Source: Thiodiazotropha sp040507005 (GTDB lineage: Bacteria > Pseudomonadota > Gammaproteobacteria > Chromatiales > Chromatiaceae). Taken from it: a stretch of 11,163 nucleotides of DNA. The stretch spans positions 1 to 11,163 of the forward strand of contig JBEVVS010000197.1 of NCBI GenBank assembly GCA_040507005.1, in the 5' to 3' direction. The translations under genes were made by a program, and so were the position numbers. The notes below the pieces were generated by a model, which saw only the letters and a program-made list of their open reading frames with translations, was not told the DNA's origin and searched no databases. Positions 1 through 6,125 of the stretch are shown here, piece after piece (position 1 is the first letter of the stretch; each line of letters starts with the position of its first letter).

Positions 1-789
1 TATGGCGACAGCGGTAACGAAATCGTATCCAACTCTTATGGCTTCCGTTTGCGTCACGCTTATGGATCGATGAATGGTTTTCTTATGGGGCAGACTTGGA
101 CTACCTTCATGGATCTGGCCAGTGTGAGCGAACTACTCGACTTTTCCCACCACTCCAGCGTTATCTTCGCACGTCAGGCACAACTCCGTTACACCAAGCC
201 ACTGGAGAATGGCAAGTTGATGTTTGCGATTGAGAATCCTCATACCTTGGTTAACGATAATAACGAGCTGCCGGATCTCGTAGCCCGTTATGATTACAAT
301 AGCAGTGACAAGCGTACTCATGCTTCTGCAGCGCTACTTCTGCGGCAGTTGAAGAACGCCGACGGCGACGAAGAGACGGGTGCTGCGATTAACCTGACCG
401 GTAAATTCAAGATCGGTAGCAGCGGCGACTCACTGGCATTGCAGGTGAGCCATGGTGCACTGGGTCGCTACATGGGTCTTCTTGCCCATTCGGCCACTCA
501 AGGTTCCGGTGACACTTTCGATACTCTCGATAGCACCGGTGTTTCCATCGGCTATCAGCATTTTTGGAATAAGGCTGTTCGTTCCACGCTAAAATTCGCC
601 GCGACAGATGCGGATGAAGGCACTACGCTGAAAGGTGTCCAGTCGGTTCATGCCAACCTCTTATGGAATCTGAGTAGGGAATTACGCTTAGGGGTTGAGC
701 TGCAAAGAAAGACTTATGATTTCCATGCTGAGGATCGGCCTGATGTGGATCTGGATCGCATCCAGTTCTCGGCTCGCTATATGTTTTAA
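1..789 (+). CDS. DcaP-like outer-membrane porin, 3' part only
   Basis: The reading frame is open from the first base of the window, so the gene starts outside it and 262 C-terminal residues are visible. The segment is rich in alternating hydrophobic/polar strands with Gly, Ser and aromatic residues. It contains phrases typical of DcaP-like trimeric porins (LRHAYGSMNGFLMGQTWTTF, then FARQAQLRYTKPLENG). It ends in SARYMF with a terminal Phe, the signature that beta-barrel assembly recognises. DcaP relatives let small, often dicarboxylic, anions cross the outer membrane; the substrate here cannot be read from the sequence. An internal TTG at 49 could be mistaken for a start, but coding continues upstream of it. 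The gene is convergent with the IclR regulator and is followed by a strong terminator at 861-906. The barrel class is fairly sure; the DcaP assignment is from recognition only. Confidence 0.8.
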   Translation, partial: YGDSGNEIVSNSYGFRLRHAYGSMNGFLMGQTWTTFMDLASVSELLDFSHHSSVIFARQAQLRYTKPLENGKLMFAIENPHTLVNDNNELPDLVARYDYNSSDKRTHASAALLLRQLKNADGDEETGAAINLTGKFKIGSSGDSLALQVSHGALGRYMGLLAHSATQGSGDTFDTLDSTGVSIGYQHFWNKAVRSTLKFAATDADEGTTLKGVQSVHANLLWNLSRELRLGVELQRKTYDFHAEDRPDVDLDRIQFSARYMF

Positions 790-819
790 AATCCCAGCTT
801 GATAGGTAGAAAATAATTA

Positions 820-850
820 GCGCCCAACAAGTATGTAGGGCGCCTTTATA
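820..850 (-). terminator. Weak hairpin, possible minus-strand terminator
   Basis: Stem GCGCCC (820-825) pairs with GGGCGC (838-843) around a 12-nt loop. On the minus strand it is followed by TAATTATTTTC, a T-rich run that would suit the end of the IclR transcript. On the plus strand only CTTTATA follows. The stem is short and the loop large, so this is a tentative call. Confidence 0.3.
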
Positions 851-860
851 TATTGGGTAG

Positions 861-906
861 CCAGCGTCTTTGGTATGTTCTTTTACCAAAGGCTCTGGAT
901 TTTTTT
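861..906 (+). terminator. Rho-independent terminator of the porin gene
   Basis: CCAG (861-864) pairs with CTGG (895-898). After one mismatch, a GT/GC pairing and CTTTGGTA (868-875) with TACCAAAG (884-891) extend the stem, leaving an 8-nt loop. Seven T residues (900-906) follow directly. This is a classic intrinsic terminator oriented for the porin gene. The T-run abuts the stop codon of the convergent IclR gene. Confidence 0.75.
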
Positions 907-1700
907 CAGATTCTCGCCGAAGCTATATTGCGTCCCAAGTGAACAAGTTGGGGGGCCAGAACCTCTTCCATATGTTCCGGAGATAGCAGATAGGATGGGC
1001 CGCCGCAGCTCAAACATACAATCTTGCCATCCTGAAGCCGAATTGGCACAGCAACGGTGTTCATGCTGCGGTCCCACTCACCGAAGGAGGTTGTGAAGCC
1101 TTTTTCCTGGTAATTGGCAATCGCTTTATCAATCCCTTCTGATAGCGCAGGCCATTCGTCACCTGCACGCTCTTCAAGCACCTTCATGAGGATGTCTCGC
1201 TCCTCCGGTATGACCGCCGCGAGAAAAGCCCTCCCTGACGAACTGGTTGCCATCGGCACTCGATCGCCGATGTCCATACGCATTGACACCGTTTCGTCTC
1301 CGCGACAAAACTCCAAAAAGATCATGGACATGCCTTCACGTGTTGCCAATCCTACCGAGACTTTGGTGCGTTTCGCCATCTCTTCTATGTGGGGCTTTGC
1401 CACCTGGCGAACCCTTAGGCTTTTGGTGTAGGCATTGCCCAACGCCAATACACCAGAATCGAGCTGATACTTTTCCAAGCGAGTAGAATAGGAGAGATAG
1501 CCGAGTTTGGTGAGGGTGTAGGTCAACCGAGAGACTGTGGGTTTAGGCAGACCGGTAATCGCGGCGATATCCTGATTGCCGAGTACCCCGTCTTTTTGGC
1601 TAAAAGCGCGTAATACATCTAATCCACGGGCTAGAGCTTCAACAAACTTACGATCCTTGGTCTCTTCCTTTGGTCTCGGGTATTCCAATATTTCTCTCAT
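906..1700 (-). CDS. IclR-family transcriptional regulator
   Basis: A 264-residue protein, the usual length for IclR regulators. The N-terminal winged helix-turn-helix spans about residues 19-83: a helix (FVEALARGLDVLRAF), the recognition region with GLPKPTVSRLTYTLTKLGYL, and the wing. The effector-binding domain spans about 95-260 and includes the family features VRQVAKPHIEEMA, RVPMATSSSGRAFLA and the EKGFTTSFGEWDRSMNTVAVPI stretch, with C230 and C232 near its end. Such proteins bind small, often aromatic or dicarboxylic, metabolites and control catabolic genes. The start is ATG with GGAAG just upstream. It is convergent with the DcaP-like porin; joint action on uptake and breakdown of a substrate is possible, but its target genes are not visible here. 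Confidence 0.93.
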   Translation of the reverse strand: MREILEYPRPKEETKDRKFVEALARGLDVLRAFSQKDGVLGNQDIAAITGLPKPTVSRLTYTLTKLGYLSYSTRLEKYQLDSGVLALGNAYTKSLRVRQVAKPHIEEMAKRTKVSVGLATREGMSMIFLEFCRGDETVSMRMDIGDRVPMATSSSGRAFLAAVIPEERDILMKVLEERAGDEWPALSEGIDKAIANYQEKGFTTSFGEWDRSMNTVAVPIRLQDGKIVCLSCGGPSYLLSPEHMEEVLAPQLVHLGRNIASARI

Positions 1701-1733
1701 AATCTTCCACTATTGACAATGTGCTTTTCTCAA

Positions 1734-1763
1734 ATAATAAACCGTTTTAATATTTTGTTCCAA
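1734..1763 (-). promoter_or_regulatory. Possible sigma-70 promoter for the IclR gene
   Basis: Read on the minus strand, TTGGAA (1758-1763) and TATTAT (1734-1739) are separated by 18 bases. They match the -35 consensus at 4 of 6 positions and the -10 at 5 of 6. A start site near 1727 would leave a leader of about 27 nt. The surrounding DNA is strongly AT-rich, so a chance match is possible. Confidence 0.4.
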
Positions 1764-1954
1764 TTACTGAAAAATAAAACATCATTTCGTTGTGGCTTTT
1801 AAAATGATCACGCTACGCCATGATTGAAAGGTCTCCAGCGCACAGTATCATCAGCCTAAAACCGTCATGGCCCCATTCTCACTGCCAAGGTTAGGGCGCG
1901 ACATTAATGCAAGTCTGGCTTGTCTTGATCTTCAAATCAGTCCAACTATTTAGA

Positions 1955-1993
1955 AGACGATATAATCTGAAAGCCCGAACCCATGGGTTCGGG
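1955..1993 (-). terminator. Probable terminator of the lipoprotein gene
   Basis: CCCGAACCC (1974-1982) is the exact complement of GGGTTCGGG (1985-1993), giving an 8-bp GC-rich stem with a CATG loop. It lies about 37 bases past the lipoprotein stop. On the minus strand CTTTCAGATTATAT follows, an imperfect U-tract, so strength is uncertain. On the plus strand there is no upstream gene for it to serve. Confidence 0.5.
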
Positions 1994-2029
1994 ATTAATG
2001 ACATTTTTAAAAAAGGCAATGAACGCTTA

Positions 2030-2872
2030 TCAGCCGGGATCGGTTATGCAGTCGAAATTATCAAGCTGGGCGAAGACCCTAATCCGGTTGCAGGCATCCT
2101 GGATCATCTCCGACCTGTTCATCCAATCTGCCTCATCGGGTAACACAGACCCATCTGCAAACCTCTCCAGATCTTCTCGCGCATCATCCAGATAGGCCTT
2201 GCCATACAGGCGGAGGTGGATCGATTTACTTATACCTTTCATGGCCCCTTCTACGCCGGATTGTAATATTGCAGGTGTTGCGCCGGAGGCGATGCCGCCG
2301 AGCAGGCTTCTGACATCTTTTCTGGCTCGTCTTAGGCTGGGTCGCTCAGCATATAGCGCCACTTCGAGCAGGTTGGAAATCCGCTTTAAGCGTATCGGGC
2401 TGCCTTGATAGGGAAGGGTGGTAACGTCAGGCTTGACCGCGCTGCTGGCGAGACGCAGGGATTTTTCTGCCTCCCTGATATGGGTAAGGAGGGTGATGGC
2501 GTCACCTATACTCTCTTCATACTGACCCACGGAGAGGTTGTAGGCGCCATAGCTTGCCAGCAGGGAGAGCAGCACATGACCACGGTAGAGTCTGGTTTCA
2601 TGTTTGGGGGCTTTTACGAGTGCGCAATCGAGGAATTCGTCGACTTTCGCATGGCCGCTGATTAGCGCCTTGATATAGCCGGTTGAGATCTCGCCTTCGG
2701 TATCTGCGATGGAGTGTTTGTTTCCATTCTTATCAGTATATTTTTGACGTGCACACGCTTTGTCGAACATGAGTTCGCTTTTGAGAAAGCCTGGCAGCGT
2801 CATTGAGCTGCAGCCGCTAAGGATTAAAGTTAACAGGCACAGGGTAGCCAGCGTCTGTGTTCTAGAAGGCAT
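2030..2872 (-). CDS. Hypothetical outer-membrane lipoprotein
   Basis: I do not recognise the family. The 280-residue product has a textbook lipoprotein signal peptide: Arg at position 4, a hydrophobic core (LATLCLLTLILSG) and lipobox LSGC with the lipidated cysteine at residue 21. Ser follows at +2, so sorting to the outer membrane is expected. The mature part looks mostly alpha-helical, with a glycine/alanine-rich stretch around 190-213 (LLGGIASGATPAILQSGVEG). Mature cysteines at 40, 83, 261 and 275 could form disulphides in the periplasm. The start is well supported: AAGGAGG (minus strand of 2880-2886) sits seven bases before ATG. It stands alone, with a terminator downstream and a divergent operon upstream, so context gives no function. 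Confidence 0.85.
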   Translation of the reverse strand: MPSRTQTLATLCLLTLILSGCSSMTLPGFLKSELMFDKACARQKYTDKNGNKHSIADTEGEISTGYIKALISGHAKVDEFLDCALVKAPKHETRLYRGHVLLSLLASYGAYNLSVGQYEESIGDAITLLTHIREAEKSLRLASSAVKPDVTTLPYQGSPIRLKRISNLLEVALYAERPSLRRARKDVRSLLGGIASGATPAILQSGVEGAMKGISKSIHLRLYGKAYLDDAREDLERFADGSVLPDEADWMNRSEMIQDACNRIRVFAQLDNFDCITDPG

Positions 2873-3063
2873 GATATTTCCTCCTTGTTTTTATCTCATT
2901 CCATGATGTCTGGTGTTTTGATTTCCTGATATTGAGCAGAGGGAATCAACCTATGGAAGAAAGGTTTCCTCTGATGAGGAGTGGGTTTGTTCACTGCCAA
3001 TCAATTTTCAGGATAGCAGGATATTGTGCCCATGTAAGTTGAATATTACCGGTAAGCGGCTGT

Positions 3064-3092
3064 TTGAAAGAACAATATTTAACAAATAAAAA
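3064..3092 (+). promoter_or_regulatory. Possible sigma-70 promoter for the DsrE-sigma operon
   Basis: TTGAAA (3064-3069, 5 of 6 matches to TTGACA) and TAAAAA (3087-3092, 4 of 6 matches to TATAAT) are 17 bases apart, the optimal spacing. It would give a leader of about 130 nt before the DsrE start. The tract is A/T-rich, so false matches are easy. Confidence 0.3.
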
Positions 3093-3180
3093 ATTATTTT
3101 GAGATTTTGGGACCTATTTTGGCTCTCCTGGCGTCTTGTTCTTTAACACCAGCAGGGAAGCGCATTAAAGCAACACGGAA

Positions 3181-3200
3181 AAGGTGTCAACATCCACCTT
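3181..3200 (+). promoter_or_regulatory. Small leader hairpin before the DsrE gene
   Basis: AAGGTG (3181-3186) pairs with CACCTT (3195-3200) around an 8-nt loop, 30 bases before the chosen DsrE start. It covers the only SD-like bases near the alternative ATG at 3201, which argues against that upstream start. A regulatory role is unproven. Confidence 0.25.
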
Positions 3201-3230
3201 ATGTTTGAAACCAAAGAAGAGGACACGAAA

Positions 3231-3599
3231 ATGACCGAAGAAAAAAAACTCGTAGTGATCGTAACCCGTGGCTGTGACGATGAGCGCGCCTCCGTTGCCT
3301 GGAGCGTGGCCAACGGCGGTATCGCCTCCGGCTACAAGGTGACCATGTTCCTGGTCAGCGCCGGTGCGGATTGGGCGCGCAAGGGGGCGGCGGAACATGC
3401 CCGTCCCAATCCCCTCGATCCGCCGGTCACGGAGATGATGCAGAATGTGCTCGACCATGATGGCGCGATCCTGGTCTGCCCTCCCTGTGCCAAGGTGCGC
3501 GGCTATGAGCCCGATAACCTGATCCCCGGTGCCCAGCTGGCGGGCTCCACCACGATGCTGGGTGTGGTCAGTGAGGGGGCTTCCACCCTGACCTTTTAG
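3231..3599 (+). CDS. DsrE-family small sulfur-relay-like protein
   Basis: A 122-residue soluble protein with the alternating beta/alpha pattern of the DsrE/F fold: strand KKLVVIVTRG, helix DERASVAWSVANGGIASG, strand YKVTMFLVSAGADWAR, helix VTEMMQNVLDHD, strand GAILVCPPCAKVRGY and a C-terminal segment. Cysteines are at 15, 83 and 86; the CPPC pair (83-86) sits where many DsrE-fold proteins carry the reactive or sulfur-carrying cysteine. Family members bind or transfer sulfur atoms, or act in thiol chemistry. The frame extends back to an ATG at 3201, but ATG 3231 has GAGGA about eight bases upstream and starts cleanly before the first strand, so I chose it. It is the first gene of an apparent operon with an ECF sigma factor and a redox-type anti-sigma factor. 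A role in reporting reactive sulfur or thiol state is inference. Confidence 0.85.
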   Translation: MTEEKKLVVIVTRGCDDERASVAWSVANGGIASGYKVTMFLVSAGADWARKGAAEHARPNPLDPPVTEMMQNVLDHDGAILVCPPCAKVRGYEPDNLIPGAQLAGSTTMLGVVSEGASTLTF

Positions 3600-3609
3600 G
3601 CTATGCTTT

Positions 3610-3640
3610 GTTCCAGTGCCAGGGGGTCTGGCACTGGAAC
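3610..3640 (+). promoter_or_regulatory. Perfect 13-bp hairpin before the sigma gene
   Basis: GTTCCAGTGCCAG (3610-3622) pairs base for base with CTGGCACTGGAAC (3628-3640) around a GGGGT loop. No T-run follows, so it is not a normal intrinsic terminator. It begins 11 bases after the DsrE stop and ends 10 bases before the sigma start. The only SD-like bases for the sigma gene (GGA, 3636-3638) lie in its 3' arm. It may stabilise or process the upstream message, or lower sigma translation; which of these applies cannot be told from the sequence. Confidence 0.6.
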
Positions 3641-3650
3641 CCACCGATCG

Positions 3651-4271
3651 ATGACCGATAACGAAAAACAACAGCTTAAGGCCTGGTTCAGTGAAGCCGT
3701 GGACGACTGCATGGCTTCGCTCTACGGCATGGCGCTGCGCCTGACCAACAACCGTGCCGATGCGGAGGACCTGGTCGCCGAGGCGGTGACCAAGGCATGG
3801 AAGTCGTTGCACCTGCTGCAGCAGCGGGAGCGCTTCCGCCCCTGGATCTATGCCATACAGCGCAACCTCTATATCAGCCAATACAGAAAGAAGAGAGTGC
3901 GTCCGGATACATCGAGTTATGACACCCTCTACGAAGGCTGCAACGACGGAGAGATCGCCGCCCTGTTGATCGAGCAGCCGGACGAGTTTCTCTCCTGGTG
4001 GGCCAATCCCGAGGAGGCGTTCGTCAATGGTCTGCTTGGTGATGAGATTGTGAAGGCTCTGGATGCAATTCCGGAAGCCTATCGGGAGACGGTGATCATG
4101 GTAAACCTGGAGGGCCTCTCCTACGATGAGACCGCCGAGGCATTGGGGGTTTCACCGGGCACCATCCGCTCACGCATGAACCGGGGCCGTACACTATTAC
4201 AAAAACAGCTCTGGCTGCATGCGATCGATGCGGGATTGGTCAGCCAAGATTCAATCATGGAGTCCACGTGA
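3651..4271 (+). CDS. ECF-type RNA polymerase sigma factor, SigR/RpoE-like
   Basis: A 206-residue sigma-70 family protein with only regions 2 and 4. Region 2 spans about residues 20-82 and includes LYGMALRLTNNRADAEDLVAEA, the WKSL helix, and FRPWIYAIQRNLYISQYRKK, which bind core polymerase and the -10 element. Region 4 spans about 132-190, with the helix-turn-helix GLSYDETAEALGVSPGTIRS for the -35 element. A linker of about 50 residues, rich in acidic residues and including SWW at 115-117, joins them. The frame opens at ATG 3603, but the extra 16 residues would be encoded by the hairpin. ATG 3651 fits the family better, although its ribosome binding site is weak. Its stop overlaps the next start by one base (TGATG), so the anti-sigma gene is translationally coupled. 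Partnership with the RsrA-like protein suggests release under thiol oxidation. Confidence 0.92.
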   Translation: MTDNEKQQLKAWFSEAVDDCMASLYGMALRLTNNRADAEDLVAEAVTKAWKSLHLLQQRERFRPWIYAIQRNLYISQYRKKRVRPDTSSYDTLYEGCNDGEIAALLIEQPDEFLSWWANPEEAFVNGLLGDEIVKALDAIPEAYRETVIMVNLEGLSYDETAEALGVSPGTIRSRMNRGRTLLQKQLWLHAIDAGLVSQDSIMEST

Positions 4272-4540
4272 TGAAGAAACATGACCATAGCGACCACCAA
4301 TCCAAGACCATCGACAGCGATTGCCTCGAGGCCTTCGATCACGTCTATGCCTATATCAACGGCGAATTACATGACGAAGAGACAAGGGCGAAGATCGAGC
4401 ACCACTTGAGTCACTGCAAGAGCTGCTACTCCCGGGCAGAGATGGAGCGCAAGATCAATGAGCGTTTGAAAACGACGCAAAAACCCTCACCGCCGGAGCC
4501 GATAAAGAGGCGTTTGAAGGATTTGATTGATGGGTTTTGA
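4271..4540 (+). CDS. Zinc-containing anti-sigma factor, RsrA-like
   Basis: An 89-residue soluble protein with a zf-HC2/ZAS domain and no membrane segment. C18, H45, C49 and C52 are spaced 27, 4 and 3 apart, close to the zinc ligands C11, H37, C41 and C44 of Streptomyces RsrA. The surroundings also fit: an INGEL turn and EHHLSHCKSC. In RsrA, oxidation joins two of these cysteines, zinc is lost and the sigma factor is freed, so a redox sensor of the same kind is a strong inference. A His-rich N-terminus (KKHDHSDH) may also touch metal. ATG 4271 shares its A with the sigma stop; GGAG lies eight bases upstream. A GTG at 4268 is possible but adds only one residue. No clear terminator was seen after it. 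Confidence 0.88.
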   Translation: MKKHDHSDHQSKTIDSDCLEAFDHVYAYINGELHDEETRAKIEHHLSHCKSCYSRAEMERKINERLKTTQKPSPPEPIKRRLKDLIDGF

Positions 4541-4704
4541 CAAGATTCAAGGGTTATATATTTATCTAAAGGCGCTCTGAAACAGAGAGGATGGTTCTTA
4601 AGAGTGATAGCTTGATCTCTTATTGATAAATGCAATTGAGTATATTAAACAATCAGCTATACATTGCTGCTTTTTAGAGTCATGTGTGTTGAATATATTG
4701 TGTT

Positions 4705-5751
4705 CTAATTGCGCTCAATTAAGCGAAGAAGAACTCCCATCATTATTATTCCACCTGGGATTCCATACACGATAGCTAGGGTAAGCAGACTGCTGGCGCC
4801 GCTGAAAATTATAAGACTAAAAACAAACCCAATGAATGCGCCTACAAGAGCTAAATACAAGTATTTTTTGGTAAGCGTGAATAATGAACCAGTTATGGAT
4901 CCAAAAAATATAGATGCACCAAGAATAAACATAAAAAGCCTGACTTCGAATGGATCTGAATCCGCCATGGCGATAGTTGTTATCATTGTCAAATAGAGAA
5001 TGATCCAGAAAAGGATAGATTTATATGTCATGCTAAATGATGGAGTCCCACCAGCTGTTGTTCCTTTATGTTGTGAATGCGCTTTTTCTCTGATCTCTCG
5101 ATAGGCATCAGAGGCAATGACATCATCCAATTCGGCCGCAACTGAACCGGATAGATCTTTTCTTTTGCGAAATTTATTGATGAGATTGGTCGCGTCAATT
5201 GCAGTGTCACTATGCCCGAGAGATTTTTTTAGATCTATCAGAAGTGTGCTTTGATCTTCGTTACTTAAGGTCGAGGGACTTTCCAGTTTATTGTAGATAT
5301 AGGTTACAAGTGGCAGGGGCATATCTGGAGGTGTTGGCAATGGATCTGGCAGGGTGTCTGTAAATGATATATTGCATAGTGATTTTGCTAGTTTGATAGC
5401 GGTGTCGATATCCCGTTGGTTATAGTTTATGACTTGTAACTTTAACAAGTCAGGCGTTAGAGAATAGAGTGAGTAGTCATTCTTTGTCGCCACAGGAAAA
5501 ATTGTCTTACCTAAAGCGCCTGCGTATTCACGCTCGAGTTTGCAGGCATAGGAGTTTAGTGAGTCTTGTGATAATGCAAAAACAAAAATATTGCATCTGC
5601 GAATCTCTTCGAGGACATGATCCCACCAGGATTGCCCGCCACTGAGTTCCTGGTCGTACCAAACCCTATGCCCAAGTTCCTCGATGTCATGAATCAATAG
5701 ATTGATGTCTTCTGCGTTTTTGCGACTGTAGCAGATAAAAATTCTCGCCAT
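4705..5751 (-). CDS. TIR-domain protein with four C-terminal membrane segments
   Basis: A 348-residue protein. Residues 1-130 form a TIR domain: ARIFICYSRKNAEDINLL, then RVWYDQELSGGQSWW, then IFVFALSQDSLNSYAC. E73 follows C70 at the position of the NAD-cleaving glutamate in catalytic TIR domains. Residues 145-225 form a helical linker (LSNEDQSTLLIDLKKSL, NKFRKRKDL). Residues about 244-263, 271-291, 297-317 and 322-344 are hydrophobic membrane segments. Start: ATG with GGA five bases upstream. The gene and its flanks are visibly AT-richer than the GH13 gene beside it, which hints at transfer. Bacterial TIR proteins often act in antiviral defence by depleting NAD or making signal nucleotides; the membrane part could anchor the enzyme or disrupt the membrane. 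No partner gene is adjacent on the same strand. Confidence 0.9.
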   Translation of the reverse strand: MARIFICYSRKNAEDINLLIHDIEELGHRVWYDQELSGGQSWWDHVLEEIRRCNIFVFALSQDSLNSYACKLEREYAGALGKTIFPVATKNDYSLYSLTPDLLKLQVINYNQRDIDTAIKLAKSLCNISFTDTLPDPLPTPPDMPLPLVTYIYNKLESPSTLSNEDQSTLLIDLKKSLGHSDTAIDATNLINKFRKRKDLSGSVAAELDDVIASDAYREIREKAHSQHKGTTAGGTPSFSMTYKSILFWIILYLTMITTIAMADSDPFEVRLFMFILGASIFFGSITGSLFTLTKKYLYLALVGAFIGFVFSLIIFSGASSLLTLAIVYGIPGGIIMMGVLLRLIERN

Positions 5752-6125
5752 GAGATCCTGCTTCCCTTTTGTTTAACAGATCTATTTTGAAAGCCTCAAG
5801 AAGAGTACCCTGTTTGGGTGAAACCACTGCTCCAGTTAAAGTGATTGCTGGGCTATGGGGCGCCACGCATCTCTTCCATTCGTTATGAGGTTGTAAATAT
5901 TCACTGTTATATAAACCGCTGTAGAGTCTGTTTTGAATGCTATTGACGCCTTCCTCTCCCGCCTGGGGTTTGGTAAAAACAGTTCAATACGGCGGATGCC
6001 TGCATGTTTTGGCTTGCCAAATTGATGCTTGAATGTGGACTTTTATTCAAGCGATAAACGGCTACACTCTCTGACAAAGGATAGACTTCTCTATGCTAAA
6101 ACACCACTTTGGTTGAAGGGAAAAG
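5752..6125. other. Divergent intergenic region, TIR protein / GH13 gene
   Basis: This region must carry the promoters of both divergent genes. The clearest structure is an inverted repeat, GCTTGAAT (6027-6034) and ATTCAAGC (6045-6052), with 10 bases between the arms, about 75 bases before the GH13 start. It could be an operator or a leader hairpin. TACACT at 6063-6068 is a possible -10 without a good -35. GAAGGG (6115-6120) is the GH13 ribosome binding site. No coding frame is convincing. Confidence 0.55.

Larger units (their letters stand above)
1701..2029. other. Intergenic region between IclR and lipoprotein genes
   Basis: This stretch holds the 5' leader and probable promoter of the IclR gene near its left end and the probable terminator of the lipoprotein gene near its right end. 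I see no convincing coding frame in between: the open frame from 1907 has no ribosome binding site and runs antisense into the lipoprotein gene. Confidence 0.6.
2873..3230. other. Divergent intergenic region, lipoprotein / DsrE operon
   Basis: This region separates two divergent transcription units and must hold both promoters. I see one plausible plus-strand sigma-70 site (3064-3092) and a small leader hairpin (3181-3200). No clear minus-strand promoter was found for the lipoprotein gene, only its strong ribosome binding site at 2880-2886. The tract 3064-3100 is extremely AT-rich. No GGAAC-type ECF -35 element with a convincing -10 was spotted by eye. No coding frame is supported. Confidence 0.6.

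Noticed and set aside
1713..1740. TTGACA followed by TAATAA on the plus strand
   Set aside because: The -10 match is poor and no plus-strand gene lies downstream.
1961..1966. Perfect TATAAT on the plus strand
   Set aside because: No -35 element or extended -10 lies upstream and no gene follows. The bases are explained as the T-rich tail of the minus-strand lipoprotein terminator.
855..2856. 15-bp repeat GGGTAGCCAGCGTCT at 855-869 and 2842-2856
   Set aside because: One copy lies in a terminator stem and the other in a signal-peptide coding region. They share no role and the match does not extend, so coincidence is the best reading.
3165..3881. 238-residue minus-strand open frame across dsrE and the sigma gene
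   Set aside because: It opposes two genes with recognised folds, its composition is Gly/His/Arg-rich, and it would cross the perfect hairpin.
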